Of a DNA stretch of 60,000 nt, positions 19,959-31,652 are shown one piece after another. Every line of letters starts with the position of its first letter. Position 1 is the stretch's first letter. The notes below the pieces were generated by a model. It had not been told where the DNA came from, did no database searches, and was given only the letters and a program-made list of their open reading frames with translations. The position numbers were made by a program, and so were the translations under genes. The DNA is from Adiantum capillus-veneris (taxonomy: Eukaryota > Streptophyta > Polypodiopsida > Polypodiales > Pteridaceae): positions 93,943,087 to 94,003,086 of the forward strand of contig CM043966.1 in NCBI GenBank assembly GCA_014529385.2, read 5' to 3'.

Positions 19959-22392
19959 GATGATTACTCCAAGCATGCATGGGTATTTCCGCTTAAAGCA
20001 AAGTCCGAAGTTTTTATGTGCTTCAAACAATTTTTGGCTATGGCTGAAAATGTCTCGAAATGTACTATGGGCACCCTCCGTTCCGATCAAGGGGGGGAGT
20101 ATATGTCTCATGAATTTAATGCATTTCTGGCTAGTCGTGGGATAAAACCAATGTACAGTGCCTTATACACCTCAGCAAAATGGTGTTGCTGAGAGAAAAA
20201 ACAGGTCACTGACGGAAATGGCACGATGTATGGTCAAAAGTCAAGCTTTACCGCATTCTTTTTGGCTTGAGGCCATCATGTGTGCCACTTATGTACTTAA
20301 CAGGTGTCCTACGAAAGCTTTGCAGTCTATTACTCCATATGAAGCATGGCATGATAGAAAGCCTTCTATTGAGCACATGCGTGTTTTTGGCTGTTTGGCA
20401 TATGCTTTGGTGCCACAAGTGCAGCGCAAAAAATTGGATGATAAGGCTGTCAAATGTATTTTTGTTGGTTATAGTGCTAAAAGCAAACGTTACAGGTTGT
20501 ATCATCCGCAAACAAAATGTATTCTGGTTTCACGGGATGTAGTGTTTGTGGAAGATTCTGTTCAGCCCTTGCTGTCATGTACTAGAGACAGTAATGTAAG
20601 CTCATAGGACATTTATGACACTTTGTTGCCTCTTTTCAGTGGTGGAAATACGAATGTAAGTTCCAATGAGGCAAATGTACAGCCTATGGGGGTTTCTGAA
20701 AATGTTTCAGATCAGCCTATTACTGATGCAGATGTACATGATGTACTTCATGAGGAAAGGGTTGAAAATGAGCAGGCTAGAGGTATGCCAAAATGGCTGG
20801 TGCACACTTTGCGTGACAGTAAATTGGATGCACCTTTGTCTAGTCGTACTCGTTCATGCTCTCGCCATGCATCTTATGCATCAGATTGTTATGCTTTGGC
20901 TGTGTCTAGTTTACATGATGTTGAGGAGCCTTTGTCTTTTGATGAAGCTTTATGTGATTTGCCTCCTGGCAAAAAGGCCATTGGTACGAAGTGGGTTTAC
21001 AAGTTGAAACGCAAGCCGGATGGTGAGATCGATCGCCATAAGGCTCGACTTGTTGCAAAGGGTTATGCACAGCAAAAAGGCATAGATTATGAAGAGACTT
21101 TTTCTCCCACTTGTCATATGACTACTGTGCGTTTTCTATGTCCATTGGCAGCTCATTTTGGTTGGGATGTACATCAATCAGACATTGTTACTGCTTTCTT
21201 GAATGGTGACATATTTGAGGAAGTTTATGTAACGCAGCCTCGCGGTTTTGTCATAAAAGGACAAGAGGACAAAGTGTGCAAATGTAAGAAGGCTTTGTAT
21301 GGGTTGAAGCAATCTCCTCGTGCTTGGTATGAGAAAGCTGACACTCATTTGGTTAAACGAGGCTTTCGTAACAGTCCAACAGAAAGCACATTGTATGTAA
21401 AGCGTGAGGATGATGTATTTCTCATTGTGGTTCTTTATGTTGATGATTTGCTGATCACTTGACCAAATGAGAGACATATTGCTGAATTTAAGGCTGATTT
21501 GAATGCTACTTTCAAGATGAAAGATTTGGGGCTGTTGCATAATTACTTGGGTATACAGTTTAAGCAGTGTGATGGTGGTATTGCCTTGTGTCAGAAAAGT
21601 TACATAGAGACATTGCTATGTAAGTTTGGACTTGAGGATTGCAAACCTATTGCCGCTCCCATGGAAACAGGTTTGAAGTTGAGTCTACATGATGCTGGCG
21701 ATCCTGCTGATGTCACTCTTTACCAAACTGTTGTTGGCTGCCTCATTTATGTATGCAACACGAGGCCGGATATTCAGTTTGCAGTCTCACAGGTCAGCAG
21801 ATTTATGCATAGCCCAGGGTCTAAGCATTGGCAGGCTGTCAAGAGGATTTTCTGCTACCTTAGTGGCACTTTACATCTTGGCTTGTTTTATCCCAAGGAG
21901 GGATCATTGCCGCCAGACTTACATGCTTTTTCGGACTCAGATTGGGCTGGTTGTTTTGACATGCGAGTGTCCACAAGTGGTTTTTGTTTCATGCTTGGTA
22001 GTTCATGTATATCATGGTTGAGCAAGAAGCAACCTACTGTGGCCACTTCGAGTTGTGAGGCTGAGTACAGGGCAGTCTTCATAGCTACGGTTGAGTGTGT
22101 ATGGCTCAGACGCCTTATGGCTGATTTGGGTGTTGGACAGGACACTGCCAACCCTATCTACAGTGACAGTCAGAGCGCATTGGCAGTCGCGAGGAACCCA
22201 GTTTTTCATGCTCACACAAAGCACATTGAGGTGCATTACCACTATGTCAGGGAGAGGCTCTCAGCAGGAGAGATCAGCTTGGCTTATGTGCCAACACAGG
22301 ACAACCTTGCAGATCTTTTCACAAAGGCATTGTCTCGTGAGAAGCTTGAAGCTTTCCGCAAAGCTTTGGGCTTACTCCCCTTTGTGGACTGA
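19959..22392 (+). pseudogene. Copia integrase C-terminal part, reverse transcriptase and RNase H
   Basis: Continuation of the copia polyprotein after the insertion: DDYSKHAWVFPLKAKSEV picks up where FIDD stopped. The second integrase Asp is in RSDQGGEYMS and the Glu in NGVAERKNRSL. RT has GTKWVYKLKRKPDGEIDRHK, QSDIVTAFLNGDI, ALYGLKQSPRAWY and the catalytic YVDD at 21436-21447. RNase H has SDSDWAGC, SSCEAEYRA and the YVPTQDNLADLFTKAL tail. Lesions: a frameshift at about 20155-20160 (consistent with a 2-bp loss in a GTGT run), TAG at 20605 and TGA at 21460. Otherwise one frame to TGA 22390. Confidence 0.92.
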
Positions 22393-22457
22393 TCCTTTCC
22401 TCAGGGCATGACACTTCCCTCTACTCATGTGCCAGCTCTCATTCACCACATCACTCC

Positions 22458-22467
22458 AGGGGGGATT
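22458..22467 (+). promoter_or_regulatory. Polypurine tract of the copia element
   Basis: AGGGGGGATT immediately before the 3' LTR TG at 22468. Confidence 0.8.
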
Positions 22468-22693
22468 TGTTACCATATACATGTGGTAGTGATGTGTGTG
22501 AACACACTAGGACCGCTGGGGCATTTTTCCCTCTTTAGGAGGTTTTTTCCCCCGTGCATTGTATATACGCCCATCACTCTAGGGCTATCTATCTTTCCGT
22601 TGCACACTAAGTAACACACTCTCTATTGTGTGCCTTGAGCTTCCTTCGTCTTCTCCAAGCTGTGTGTGTTTCTCTGCAACCCTAATTCCAACA
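22468..22693 (+). repeat. Copia 3' LTR (full length, 226 bp)
   Basis: TGTTACCATATAC to TTCCAACA, followed by the target duplication AAGGT. It retains the second half that is missing from the 5' LTR. Confidence 0.92.
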
Positions 22694-23496
22694 AAGGTCA
22701 TACTACCTTTAGAACTAGCTCTATTGATGAAGCTTCATATTCACTTTGCTATGAAGCAAAAGCAATATAAATGATATTTCTTTTAAGAATAATCAACAAG
22801 TTTTTTAGTATTTACAAATAAAGTTTAACCCTAGTTAGGGTTCTATGTCCTTTTCCTTCCTCAAATGTTGCTTACCTTCATTCTCCGATGAGTAAGCCAA
22901 TTAGCAGAGATCTTTAGATATAAACATGATGTCTAGCTATACCAAGTGTGAAAAATTAAGTGTGTGTTTTCTAAGTGCTTTTTTGAACCAAATATTTCTT
23001 TGTATATAGGACTGCTGAAACATTATAGCATTAAAAAACCCCAGGTCTAGCGATAGTACGCATACGGTGAGGATTTGATCCAGAACAATCCCCTAATTGA
23101 CTTTTATCAAAAAATCAGTTACATAAATGGGAAACACCCCGCTTTTCCACAGTAATTAATGCGCTAAGAGAGCACCTGGTATTTTTGTCAAGTCCAAAAA
23201 AAAAAAACTAGTAAACAATAAGGTATAGATAGTTTGCCACAAGCCAATCGGCTAACCTCCAATCCATGTAAAATGTTGTACCAAAGTAAGCAGCCCTTAC
23301 TATATAGGCTTAGCCAACCCATATGATGGAGTATACCTGTTTTAAACAGCAAGGAACATTACTCCTCAGAAGTGTCATATTTTGCCACATCCCACCACAC
23401 GGTGGTTTTAATTTCATCAAGCTGTATGGCTGATTATGCCCCCCAAAAAAAAATTTCAGATTTTCGCTTAAGTGCCATTATCAACAGTAAAAAAAA

Positions 23497-24055
23497 GTGA
23501 ATATTGGGTATGGAAAATCCCCTTTTTCCAAAAAAAATAAAATGTATATGCAGTTAAATAATGACCAGCTTCAAAAAAACCAAATAATACTACCATAGTA
23601 ATGCTCCCAAAAGAAACCACCTTTACCATGTATGCCAGTCAAAGCTGACAACTGTAGTGGTCCTTACCAGGCTATAGAACGAGGAACAGAGCCCACCAAA
23701 CAGAGGTCCAATCACTTATAGCATGCTGCTAAGTATAGGCATCCTGACTATTTAAGTGCATTGAATATCGGGTATGGAAAAAGACCGTGAATATCGGGCA
23801 TGGAACCCCCCCCCCCCCCTTTTTTTCCAAAAAAAAAATTTATGTACCTGCAGTTAAATAATGATCAGCTTCGAAAAAAGCCAGTAATAGTACGATAGTA
23901 ATGCTCCCAAAAGAAACCACCTTTACCATGTAATGCCAGTCAAAGCCGACGACTGTAGTGGTCCTTACCAAGCTGTAGAATGAGGAACAGAGCCCACCAA
24001 ACAGAGGTCCACTTTTAAGAATAGTCATCCCGACTATTTAAGTACACCATTTTCT
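23497..24055. repeat. Tandem duplication of a 290-bp segment carrying an exon-like piece
   Basis: Unit 1 23497-23786 and unit 2 23787-about 24055 each begin GTGAATAT(T/C)GGG(T/C)ATGGAA and share about 250 bp with scattered differences and poly-A/poly-C length changes. On the minus strand each unit contains an open hydrophobic stretch, GPLFGGLCSSFYSL, followed at once by GTAAGG, which would fit an exon end and splice donor. I do not recognise the protein. The surrounding 22699-24203 otherwise looks like intronic or intergenic AT-rich DNA with nothing supportable. Confidence 0.6.
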
Positions 24056-24203
24056 AAGTACATGCATTTTTATGAAACAACGCTTTACCATTTAATAAAA
24101 AAATGACAGTAACGAGATTATTGATGTTAAGCTTAGTGACCAACCTGAGTTGTAAGCTCCATGCTTGGTCCAACAGAGATGAAAAACACACAATCCTCAG
24201 TCT

Positions 24204-24573
24204 TGTCATAATAACTAATATCTAATTCTCCTAGATGATTTTCTCATGTTAAACTGATCATTTAATATGGGAAAGTACCAGGGGAGAAAAAGCTAGAATA
24301 TTGGTTAAGCTGGCAGACCGGCCACAGTAGAGATCCAAAGGAGGGAAAGTTGGGATCCAAAGGGGGGGGCATCTGCAAAAGAGCATTGTGCAACAATGGG
24401 CTTAAAAGACCCTAAGGTTAAGCCCATTAAGACTTCCAAAATGCTAAGGTTCCAAAATTCAAAGGTTGTGTCCAAAGGTCAAACTCTAGGGAAATTGGAT
24501 GCTTTGTGTGTGTAAAGTCTTCACAAACTCCTACATAGGAGGGGGCGAGCCCAAGAAGTAGGGGATGAGAGAG

Positions 24574-24646
<73 letters not shown>

Positions 24647-25580
24647 AGCTTCCTTTGTACACAAGGGGGAAAGAGGGACACATGTCAGCTCCCTAGCCCA
24701 GATTCCCACAAGGTGTACTCAAATCCTATTGGATGGTCATGGAGGTGGACCAATGAGAATTAGGCTAGAGTAAGTCTAGTTTAATTAATTCAAAAATACT
24801 TAATAAAATAACCAATAAGAATTAAGCTCTCTAGAAGACTATTGGACATTCTCCCAAGGGGTCCAATGAGCATTCAGCAGCCCAATGGCTTGCCTGATTC
24901 CTATTGGCCAGGAGGCAAAGGGGTCCAATGAGAGTTTAGTTGCATTTATTAATTACCTAAAGCTCTCACAAAAGGGGAAAGGGGGACACATGTCAAAAGG
25001 CTATCACTTATCTTGTTTAATTTCCATTGGCTAAGCCTGGGGAGGTCCAATAGGGTGTGAGCATGAGCAATTAGCATGAGGGGTCGACCAAGAGAGAGAG
25101 GGGGCTGATTTTTCAAAGGCATTATCACTTACACACTCACAAATTTCATGTGTGGAGCAAGAAGACTCTCTCTCTCCTTCTCAAGCTTTAATGGAAAGCT
25201 TACCACCTACTCCAAGCTTGTGAGAAGGGAGGCCTACACCAACAACTCTTGGCTTTGTGATGCAAATCCAACCAAGAGCCAAGATTCAATGCATGCTCAT
25301 CTCCTCTACCATGCTAATTACTAAGCTAAGCTATGCTAATATGAGTGATTATGTGAGGAGATGTACATCTTTCTCGTAAGAATACTCCTTCTTCCTCTCA
25401 ATCTACTCTCATACCCCGCTAGCTCTCACCATCTTCGAAGGTGTGTGAGGTCTTGGGTCTGAGACCGTGAGGGAATTGATGTTGTGTTTGATAAATGTTT
25501 TTCTCAGTGCATGAAGTTTTCATCTTCATTGCACTAGCTAGTATTGAAGGAACACAAAGAATTGTATTGTAAAATGTCAC
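24204..25580 (+). repeat. Lone, 3'-truncated LTR of the chromovirus family, plus orientation
   Basis: Starts TGTCATAATAACTAATATC, then GATGATTTTCTCATGTTAAAC and AAAAAGCTAGAATA, matching the start of the minus-strand chromovirus LTR (28418 downward). Near 25510-25570 it matches that LTR again (CTTCATTGCACTAGCTAG, GGAACACAAAGAATTGTATT). The last 300 bp of the LTR are missing and are replaced by a (TG)n microsatellite. No internal element sequence adjoins, so it is a solo or truncated LTR. It contains a (CA)n run at 24574-24642 that would read as Cys/Val repeats if translated. Confidence 0.65.
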
Positions 25581-25592
25581 TCAAGTGGTTAA

Positions 25593-25593
<1 letters not shown>

Positions 25594-25665
<72 letters not shown>

Positions 25666-25820
25666 CGCGCGCGCCAGCAAGTGTGAACTAAGCTTTGAAA
25701 AAAATTACCAGCAGGTGGTGAAATGTGTGTGTGTGTGTGTGTGTGAGTATGAGTGGTGAAATGTGTGTGTGTGTGTGAGTGTGAGTGGTGAAATGTGTGT
25801 GTGTGTGTGTGTGTGTGAGA

Positions 25821-25868
<48 letters not shown>
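25594..25868. repeat. Compound microsatellite block (TG)n(CG)n ... (TG)n(GA)n
   Basis: A (TG)n run of about 30 units passing into (GC)n at 25656-25673, then three spaced (TG)n tracts separated by GAGTGGTGAAATG, ending in a long (GA)n. The spacer GTGGTGAAATG is itself repeated three times. 25869-26245 holds nothing I can name. Confidence 0.9.
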
Positions 25869-25873
<5 letters not shown>

Positions 25874-26245
25874 TTTGAGATTGTGTGCATGTATTCAAGC
25901 TCTAATTATCTTTGTATATATGCAGATCCTTTCTCTCTGTTGTTTTGAGGGATCAAGAGAACAAGGTTTGCATATAACCATGGTGCTCTAAATTGAGTAC
26001 TGCTTCTATTCTCTATGGTACCATATGAAATTATCGTTTGTAGCAGGGAAACAATAGTGCTCTTAGTGTATGATGGTTGCAATATTTTGCTTAATCAATA
26101 TGTGAATAATGAATCTTGATGGTTCCTTTATGTATAATAGAGAGGTGATGATGCTCTAGAGGATGGGATTGAAAGTGTTAGGAAAGGCCCAGCTTAGGCA
26201 GAAAGAAGACTTTGGAAGAACTATATTAAGGCTACTTACACACTA

Positions 26246-26745
26246 AACTTGGGCGTGCAGACGTGGAAGACATCAGGCAAAAGCTCATTTGCAGATGAAT
26301 TGATGAATAGCGGACAAAATGTTAGGCAGTGGAGACTCCATGCCCAAACTCGGACGCATATTGAATTGCTGCCCAACGCACTCGCACAATGAAAAGTTCA
26401 ATCAATAGGCTAGGCTCATGAGCTGGCTGTCCACACAATTTTTTAGAAGGGGCACTCGCAATAAAAAGTTCAACCAATAGGTTGGGCTTACAAGCTAATT
26501 GGAAGAAAGAATACTTAGAAAGAAGTGTATTGATTCAGCTTATACATTGCTCGCCCCAACTTGGGCGTGCTAACGTGGAAGACAGCAAGCAAAAGCTCAT
26601 TTGCGGAATGAATTGAACATTGAACAAAATGCTAGGTAGTGGAGACTCCTTGCCCAAACTCGAGCGTGTATTGAACTACTGCCAATGCACTCTCAATGAA
26701 AAGTTCGGCCAATAGGCTAGGCTTACGAGTTGCCTAACCACATAG
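26246..26745. repeat. Tandem duplication, 312-bp unit (second copy partial)
   Basis: Copy 1 starts AACTTGGGCGTGCAGACGTG at 26246 and copy 2 starts AACTTGGGCGTGCTAACGTG at 26558. They share GGAAGACA-AGCAAAAGCTCATTTGC, GTGGAGACTCC and the (A/T)AGGCTAGGCTTA block. Copy 1 contains a second, internal AAAAGTTCAA(C/T)CAATAGG repeat. Non-coding; origin unknown. Confidence 0.75.
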
Positions 26746-26816
26746 TTATTTAAAATTATCTCCTTTTAAAGTGTAACACTTTCCTGCCCATCCCCAAAAG
26801 TGACATGTAGGCATTG

Positions 26817-27527
26817 TGTAATGGAAATGGCCTATGAACTTTGAGAATAGTTGAATTACGAGATTTAGAGTGAGCATTTTCATGGGACTACTTTGAGATC
26901 ATAGAGGGTGAACTTAATTAGCGGTAGCAACACAACCATAAAATTAATTAACTTGGCATGAACAATATTTTTGCAAGAGAGAGAGTTAGAGAACTTGACA
27001 ATAGTTGAGGACCGGATTTATGTGGAGCTGGTCTCCCCTCCGGTCTCCCCTCCGATAGGCTTTTGTATTATAGATTCTCCAAAAAAGAGAGACTTGGTAT
27101 AATACAATATTTGTGTTCCTTGTCCTAGGTGATGCAATGAAGATGGAAAGCTTCATTCATCACAAACATAACATAAACTTTATGAAAGCATTAACCATCC
27201 CCGGCCTTAGTCCCAAGGCCTCAAACACCTTCAAAGGTGGAGAGAGCAAGTGGGGAATGAGGGTAGGGAAGAGGAAGAAGAAGCATTCATAGGAGAGAAA
27301 AAAATTCCTCTCTTATCATCACTCTTCTTGCTTAGCATAGCATAATAGCATAGTAATAGAGATGAAGAAGATGGCAAGCTTAAACATTGAAGCATGGCTC
27401 TTGGTTGGATTTGCATTCCATAGCCGAGAGTGTTGGTGTAGGCTCTCAACTTTTAAACAAGCTTGGAGAAGGAGATGGAGCTCTTGCACTTTGCACTTCA
27501 CACAATGAGTGTGTGTGTGTTGGGGGT

Positions 27528-27558
<31 letters not shown>

Positions 27559-28418
27559 CTAGCCCATAGCTTCCTTGGTCGACCCCCCCTTGTGCTTATG
27601 CTAGAAGATGATTGGACCCCTACAAGCATAGCCAATCACATGTAGGGTGCATATCAAGCAACCATGCTAGCCTTGGGACAAGTGTCCCCCTTTCCCTTTG
27701 AGAGAGAGGACTTGATAAATTCATAGTTAATTAAATAAATTAGCTAAATTATCATTGGACCCCTTGAGAGACCAACCAATAGGCTTTAAGCACACCATGA
27801 GGGCAACATGAAGAGGAACTGTGTCCTTGTTACTTCTTTAGACCAATCTTGCCTTGTGTGAGGGTGTGTGTGTTCTCTCTCATGTTCGTACAATGAGGGC
27901 TTGTCTTCCCTTGACTAGGGATGATGTTTGACTTTTCGAACTCCTCAAGCCCCTCAAGCACCTTAGTCATGGAGCACTTTAGCACCTTAGTCATTAAGCA
28001 TCTCAAGCACCTTGAGCACCTTAGTCAATAAGCATAACAAGCACCTCAAGCATCTTAGTCAACAAGCACGACAAACACCTCAAGCACCTTAGTCAACAAG
28101 CACGACAAGTACCTAAAGCTTGAGCCGGGTTCCCACCTCAAGCACAACCCTAGCTTGCCTAAGATCAAAGGAAACTTAACACTAACCTTTGGAGGTCTTT
28201 AATGAAGCTTATCCTAAGGTCTTTAAGCTCCATTAGCTAGCCTCGCGCTTTGACAGACCATCTCTCATTTGGACCCTTTAACCTTGGCCCCGTGTTGAGA
28301 TAGATCCATAAGCACGTGTCTGTATTCTAGCCTTTGTTCCTATTTATTCTCCCACATTAAATGATCAGTTTAATATGAGAAAATCATTTGGATTGGTTAG
28401 ATATTAGATTTTATGACA
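26817..28418 (-). repeat. Chromovirus 3' LTR
   Basis: On the minus strand it starts TGTCATAAAATC and ends GGCCATTTCCATTACA. It contains a poly-G tract of about 37 bp (plus strand, 27521-27558) next to a short (TG)n, and a run of degenerate CTCAAGCACCTTAGTCA(A/T) repeats at about 27945-28115. Confidence 0.95.
27945..28140. repeat. Minisatellite in the chromovirus LTR (CTCAAGCACCTTAGTCA-type)
   Basis: About eight imperfect 25-30 bp units built on CACCTCAAGCACCTTAGTCA followed by AAGCA(C/T)GACAAG. The 5' LTR has the corresponding array at about 35040-35200, with a different number and order of units. Confidence 0.75.
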
Positions 28419-28433
28419 TTGCCTCTCTCTTGA
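28419..28433 (-). promoter_or_regulatory. Chromovirus polypurine tract
   Basis: On the minus strand CAAGAGAGAGGCAA lies directly before the 3' LTR TG at 28418. 28434-28790 between this and the chromodomain is non-coding 3' untranslated sequence. Confidence 0.65.
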
Positions 28434-28789
28434 AACCATAGTCGTCCTCAACTATGAGGTAGAAGAGATAAAGACTTAGTCATTAGTCGATATTTCTTAG
28501 CGGGTAGAGGATCCCTTTTTACCCTACGACATCATTCCAAGATGGATGACTGATTCATTTTGGGCTTGGGAGACTTAGCTGTCGCTCGCAAGCATGTCTG
28601 CTCTTGAGTCCATTTCATTCTTCCAAAGTAGAGTGACAAAAGTCTACTTGGTGTTTGAGAGACGTCATCATCACAAACATGATTCTAAGCATGCATACTA
28701 CTTAAATTTGTGCACAATAAAAATAGAATTAGTCTTATAAGACAAAAAAATTGATCATTTAAAGGAAACATGTACATTTTCTTACTCTA

Positions 28790-29975
28790 ATGTAGCATTG
28801 TAAGCATTGACAAGGTTCAGACTATCCTTAAGCTGTATTCCTTGCATCCATCTAGCATCTTCAAAATGATAATTTTATGAACTTAATAAGATACCATAAG
28901 ATAATCTTACCATTTTCGTAGTACCTTGTCTTCGTGCTGAAGGATAGCTTCGGGTTGTGGTAGCTCTTCTTGGTCTTCGATTGTGGAGGGTCTTCAATAA
29001 TTGGTTCTCTTGGTGGCTCTCCTTTGTAGGGATTAAGTAGGCTCACATGAAAAGAATTATGTATGAGCCAATGGTTGGGCAACTTGAGTTGATAAGCCAT
29101 GTCATTGATTGGCTTCAAGATTTGAAAAGGACCATAGTATCTTTTTGCTAGTTTAGCATAATGCTTTTGATGGCCGTAGGATTTTTGCCCATTGTTTGCC
29201 TCAATCGAGCCTTGGGAAACTTAAGTAAGACCCAATCATTTTCTTTGAACGTTAAAGCCCTTTTGCGCTTGTCAACAAAAGATTTTTTCCTTTGTTGAGA
29301 GATGGATATAGCCTCCTTAATCTTTTGAAAATATTCTAGTAGATCACGGCTATACTCATCGGCAGTGAAGATCTTCCCATGTACTTTAAGTAGCAAGGGA
29401 CTTTTAGGTCTTCCCTCTATTATCTCAAAAGGTGCTTTTCCCATAGTAGTATGGACAGTATTATTGTACGCATACTCTTCAAGGGGTAAGTATTTTTCCC
29501 ATTGTGAGCGTTGATCTACTTCTGTAACATAGGTCTTTAGTAGATCGAGAATCGTAAGATTGGCTATCTCACTTTGGCCATCCGTTTGTGGGTGATAGTG
29601 ATAGGCGGAAGAGAAATTCAATCTTGTATCTAGATTTTTAAAGAGACTTTTCCAAAAATTATTGGTTATTCTAGGATCTCTATCTGACACGATGGATGTT
29701 GGCAATCCATGGTGTTTGAACATCTGAGATATGAAGAGAGTTGCCTTTTGGTGTGCCTTAATAGTCTTTTTGACAATAATAAAGTGTGCTTGCTTGCTAA
29801 CATGTCGACTATTATCCATATTCTTGTATTCCCATGGATAGACTTGGATATCCAAAGATAAAATCCATGGATATACTCTCCCATGGTGAATTAGGGATTG
29901 GAAATGGCTGGAGTAATCCAGGTTGCTTCCCTCTATCATACTTGGTCTTTTGGCATACCACACATTTTGAAACAT
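28790..29975 (-). pseudogene. Chromovirus integrase core and chromodomain
   Basis: 29975-29148 carries the integrase catalytic core: AHFIIVKKTIKAHQKATLF, SDRDPRITNNFWKSLF (second Asp), and HPQTDGQSEIANLTILDLL with the Glu. YHYHPQ is a small in-frame duplication of the usual YHPQ. The C-terminal module follows (FKENDWVLLKFP), then in another frame INDMAYQLKLPNHWLIHNSF and HVSLLNPYKG. After that comes a chromodomain remnant: RYYENGKIILWYLIKF and, one frame over, FEDARWMQGIQL (about 28877-28800), matching the aromatic and Trp positions of chromodomains. At least two frameshifts separate these parts. Integrase inserts the cDNA and the chromodomain would bind methylated histone (family knowledge). 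Confidence 0.85.
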
Positions 29976-30441
29976 ACTCTTGTATGTCCACTTTCATGGT
30001 AGGCCAATAGAAGTATGTCTCTTCTCATCAAAGAGTAGGTTGAATGCCTCTATGCCCCGCATAGGGAGGAGCATGGGATTCATACATGACTTTCTCACCA
30101 AGAGAGTGGGTAACACATAGCTGATTTCCATGGAGAAGATAACCATCCTGAAAGGTGAATGGTTCCTCTTTCTTCCCCAAAGCAAGGGCTGTCATTATGT
30201 CTGTAAAGTCAGGGTCAGTAGTATATGCATTTATCATAGAAGATAGATCATTGTGAGTTGCTATAGACACCGCATTGACTTTTGGTCGTCGTGAAAGTGC
30301 ATTGGCCACTTGGTTATGCTTACCAACAATGTGAGCAATATGAAAATAAAATTGTGAAAGAAAATTTACCCACCTCATTTGTTTGTCGGAAAACTTGGTT
30401 TGCATCATGAAGTCCTTGAGACTTTGGTGGTATGTTTGCAA
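29812..30441 (-). pseudogene. Chromovirus RNase H end and integrase zinc-finger region
   Basis: 30441-30028 reads DKQMRWVNFLSQFYFHIAHIVGKHNQVANALSRRP, the junction of RNase H and integrase, then GYLLHGNQLCVTHSLGEKVMYESHAPPYAGHRGIQPTL with the His-His part of the HHCC finger. The Cys pair, KCVVCQKTKYDRGKQPGLLQPFPIP, is in the frame 29997-29812, followed by the core entry SPWESISMDFIFGYP. A frameshift near 30000-30030 separates the two halves. Confidence 0.85.
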
Positions 30442-30454
30442 AATAAAAGGAGTC

Positions 30455-31461
30455 CTAGTGCTTCCATGTCTCTAGGGCATGTAGAACAACTAAAAGCTCT
30501 TTTTTGTATATGCCCAAGACCCTTTCATCGGCATTGAGCATTTGACTCTCATATGCTATGGCATGCCCTTCTTGAAGCAAGACTGCTCCAAGGCAATCAC
30601 AACAAGCATCACATTGGACCTCAAATGGCTTTGAGAGATCCGGAAGCATAAGCACTGGTTGGAAGGTAAGCTTCTCTTTGAGCTTGTCAAAATCTCTTTG
30701 CTCTTTAGCAATCCATGAGTACTTAACGTTCTTCTTTTTTAAGTCATGGAATGGTCCTGCTATTTGAGAGAATTTTGCTATGAAGCGTTTATAATATGCA
30801 CACATACCAATAAAGCTTTTTAGCTCATGTAGATTCCTTCGATTAGGCCATGCCTTTATTACGTCTAACTTACATGGATCCATACAGATACCATCCTGAG
30901 AGATAATATGACCTAAGTATTGAATCTCTTGAACAAAAAATTCACTTTTCTTTTGATTTTTGATAAAAAGCTTGTTCTCCCTCAAAGCTTGAAAAATCAC
31001 ATGGAGATGTTGCTTGTGCTCCTCCAAGGACTTGGGATAGATGATGATATCATCAAAGAATACTCCAGTGAATTTGTGATAGGATCTATAGATTTTCTCC
31101 ATTAAACGATTGAATGTGGCCGGTACATTAGTCAAGCCTGAAGCATGACTACATATTCATAAAGACCAAACGTTGTACAAAACGCGATCTTTACGACATC
31201 TTCATTCACTATCCTTATTTGATGATAGCCACTTCTAAGGTCAATCCTACTAAAGTAGGTCGAACCTTGTAGCTTATCAAACGGATCTTTTACCAGTGGT
31301 ACGGGAAATCTGTTTTTGATAGTGATATGGTTTAGCGCTCGATAGTCCACACACATGAGGTATGTACCATCTTTCTCTTGCACTAAAAGGACTGGAGAAC
31401 AAAAGGGAGAGGAGCTAGGCCTCACCATCCCTTTGTCTACCAAATATTGTACTTGCCTCAT
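30455..31461 (-). pseudogene. Chromovirus reverse transcriptase and RNase H N-terminal part
   Basis: 31461-31132 has VQYLVDKGMVRPSSSPFCSPVLLVQEKDG, DYRALNHITIKNRFPVP and YFSRIDLRSGYHQIRI (catalytic Asp). After a 1-bp frameshift near 31135 the next frame gives TNVPATFNRLME, VFFDDIIIY (the F-x-D-D box) and YLGHIISQDGICMDP, then the connection FIGMCAYYKRFIAKFSQIA and RNase H entry FEVQCDACCDCLGAVLLQEG. The RNase H motif normally has DAS plus a hydrophobic run; DACCDC is degenerate. It ends at a stop at 30455. Confidence 0.9.
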
Positions 31462-31652
31462 GATCTCCTCTTATTGAGCTTGGGAAACTTGATAAGGAGG
31501 CTTGTTAGGTGGCGAGCTTCCTGGTAGGAGCTCATTTCGATGGTCATCATCCCCTCGTTTTGGAGGTAAGTCCATAGAGATATCATCGATGAACACACCT
31601 TGGAATCCATTTAGAAAATTAAACAAGTCTAATTCTTCTTGATTCCTATCAT

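Larger units (their letters stand above)
2950..22693 (+). mobile_element. Ty1-copia LTR retrotransposon, split by a nested Ty3 element
   Basis: The element begins TGTTACCATATAC at 2950 and ends TTCCAACA at 22693. It is flanked by the 5-bp duplication AAGGT (2945-2949 and 22694-22698), which fixes both ends. Its own length without the 14,967-bp insertion and the inner duplication is about 4.8 kb, normal for copia. The gene order is gag, protease, integrase, RT, RNase H, which is diagnostic of Ty1-copia. It is dead: the 5' LTR lacks its second half and the primer-binding site, the integrase is interrupted, and the 3' part has one frameshift and two in-frame stops. Confidence 0.95.

Noticed and set aside
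25581-25898. Open frames of Thr-His, Cys-Val or Ser-Leu repeats over microsatellites (also at 859-1242, 24427-24709, 37423-37681, 52170-52792)
   Set aside because: Pure translation of (CA)n, (TG)n and (GA)n runs on either strand.
27387-27645. Gly-rich open frames
   Set aside because: Translation of the poly-G tract in the chromovirus LTR.
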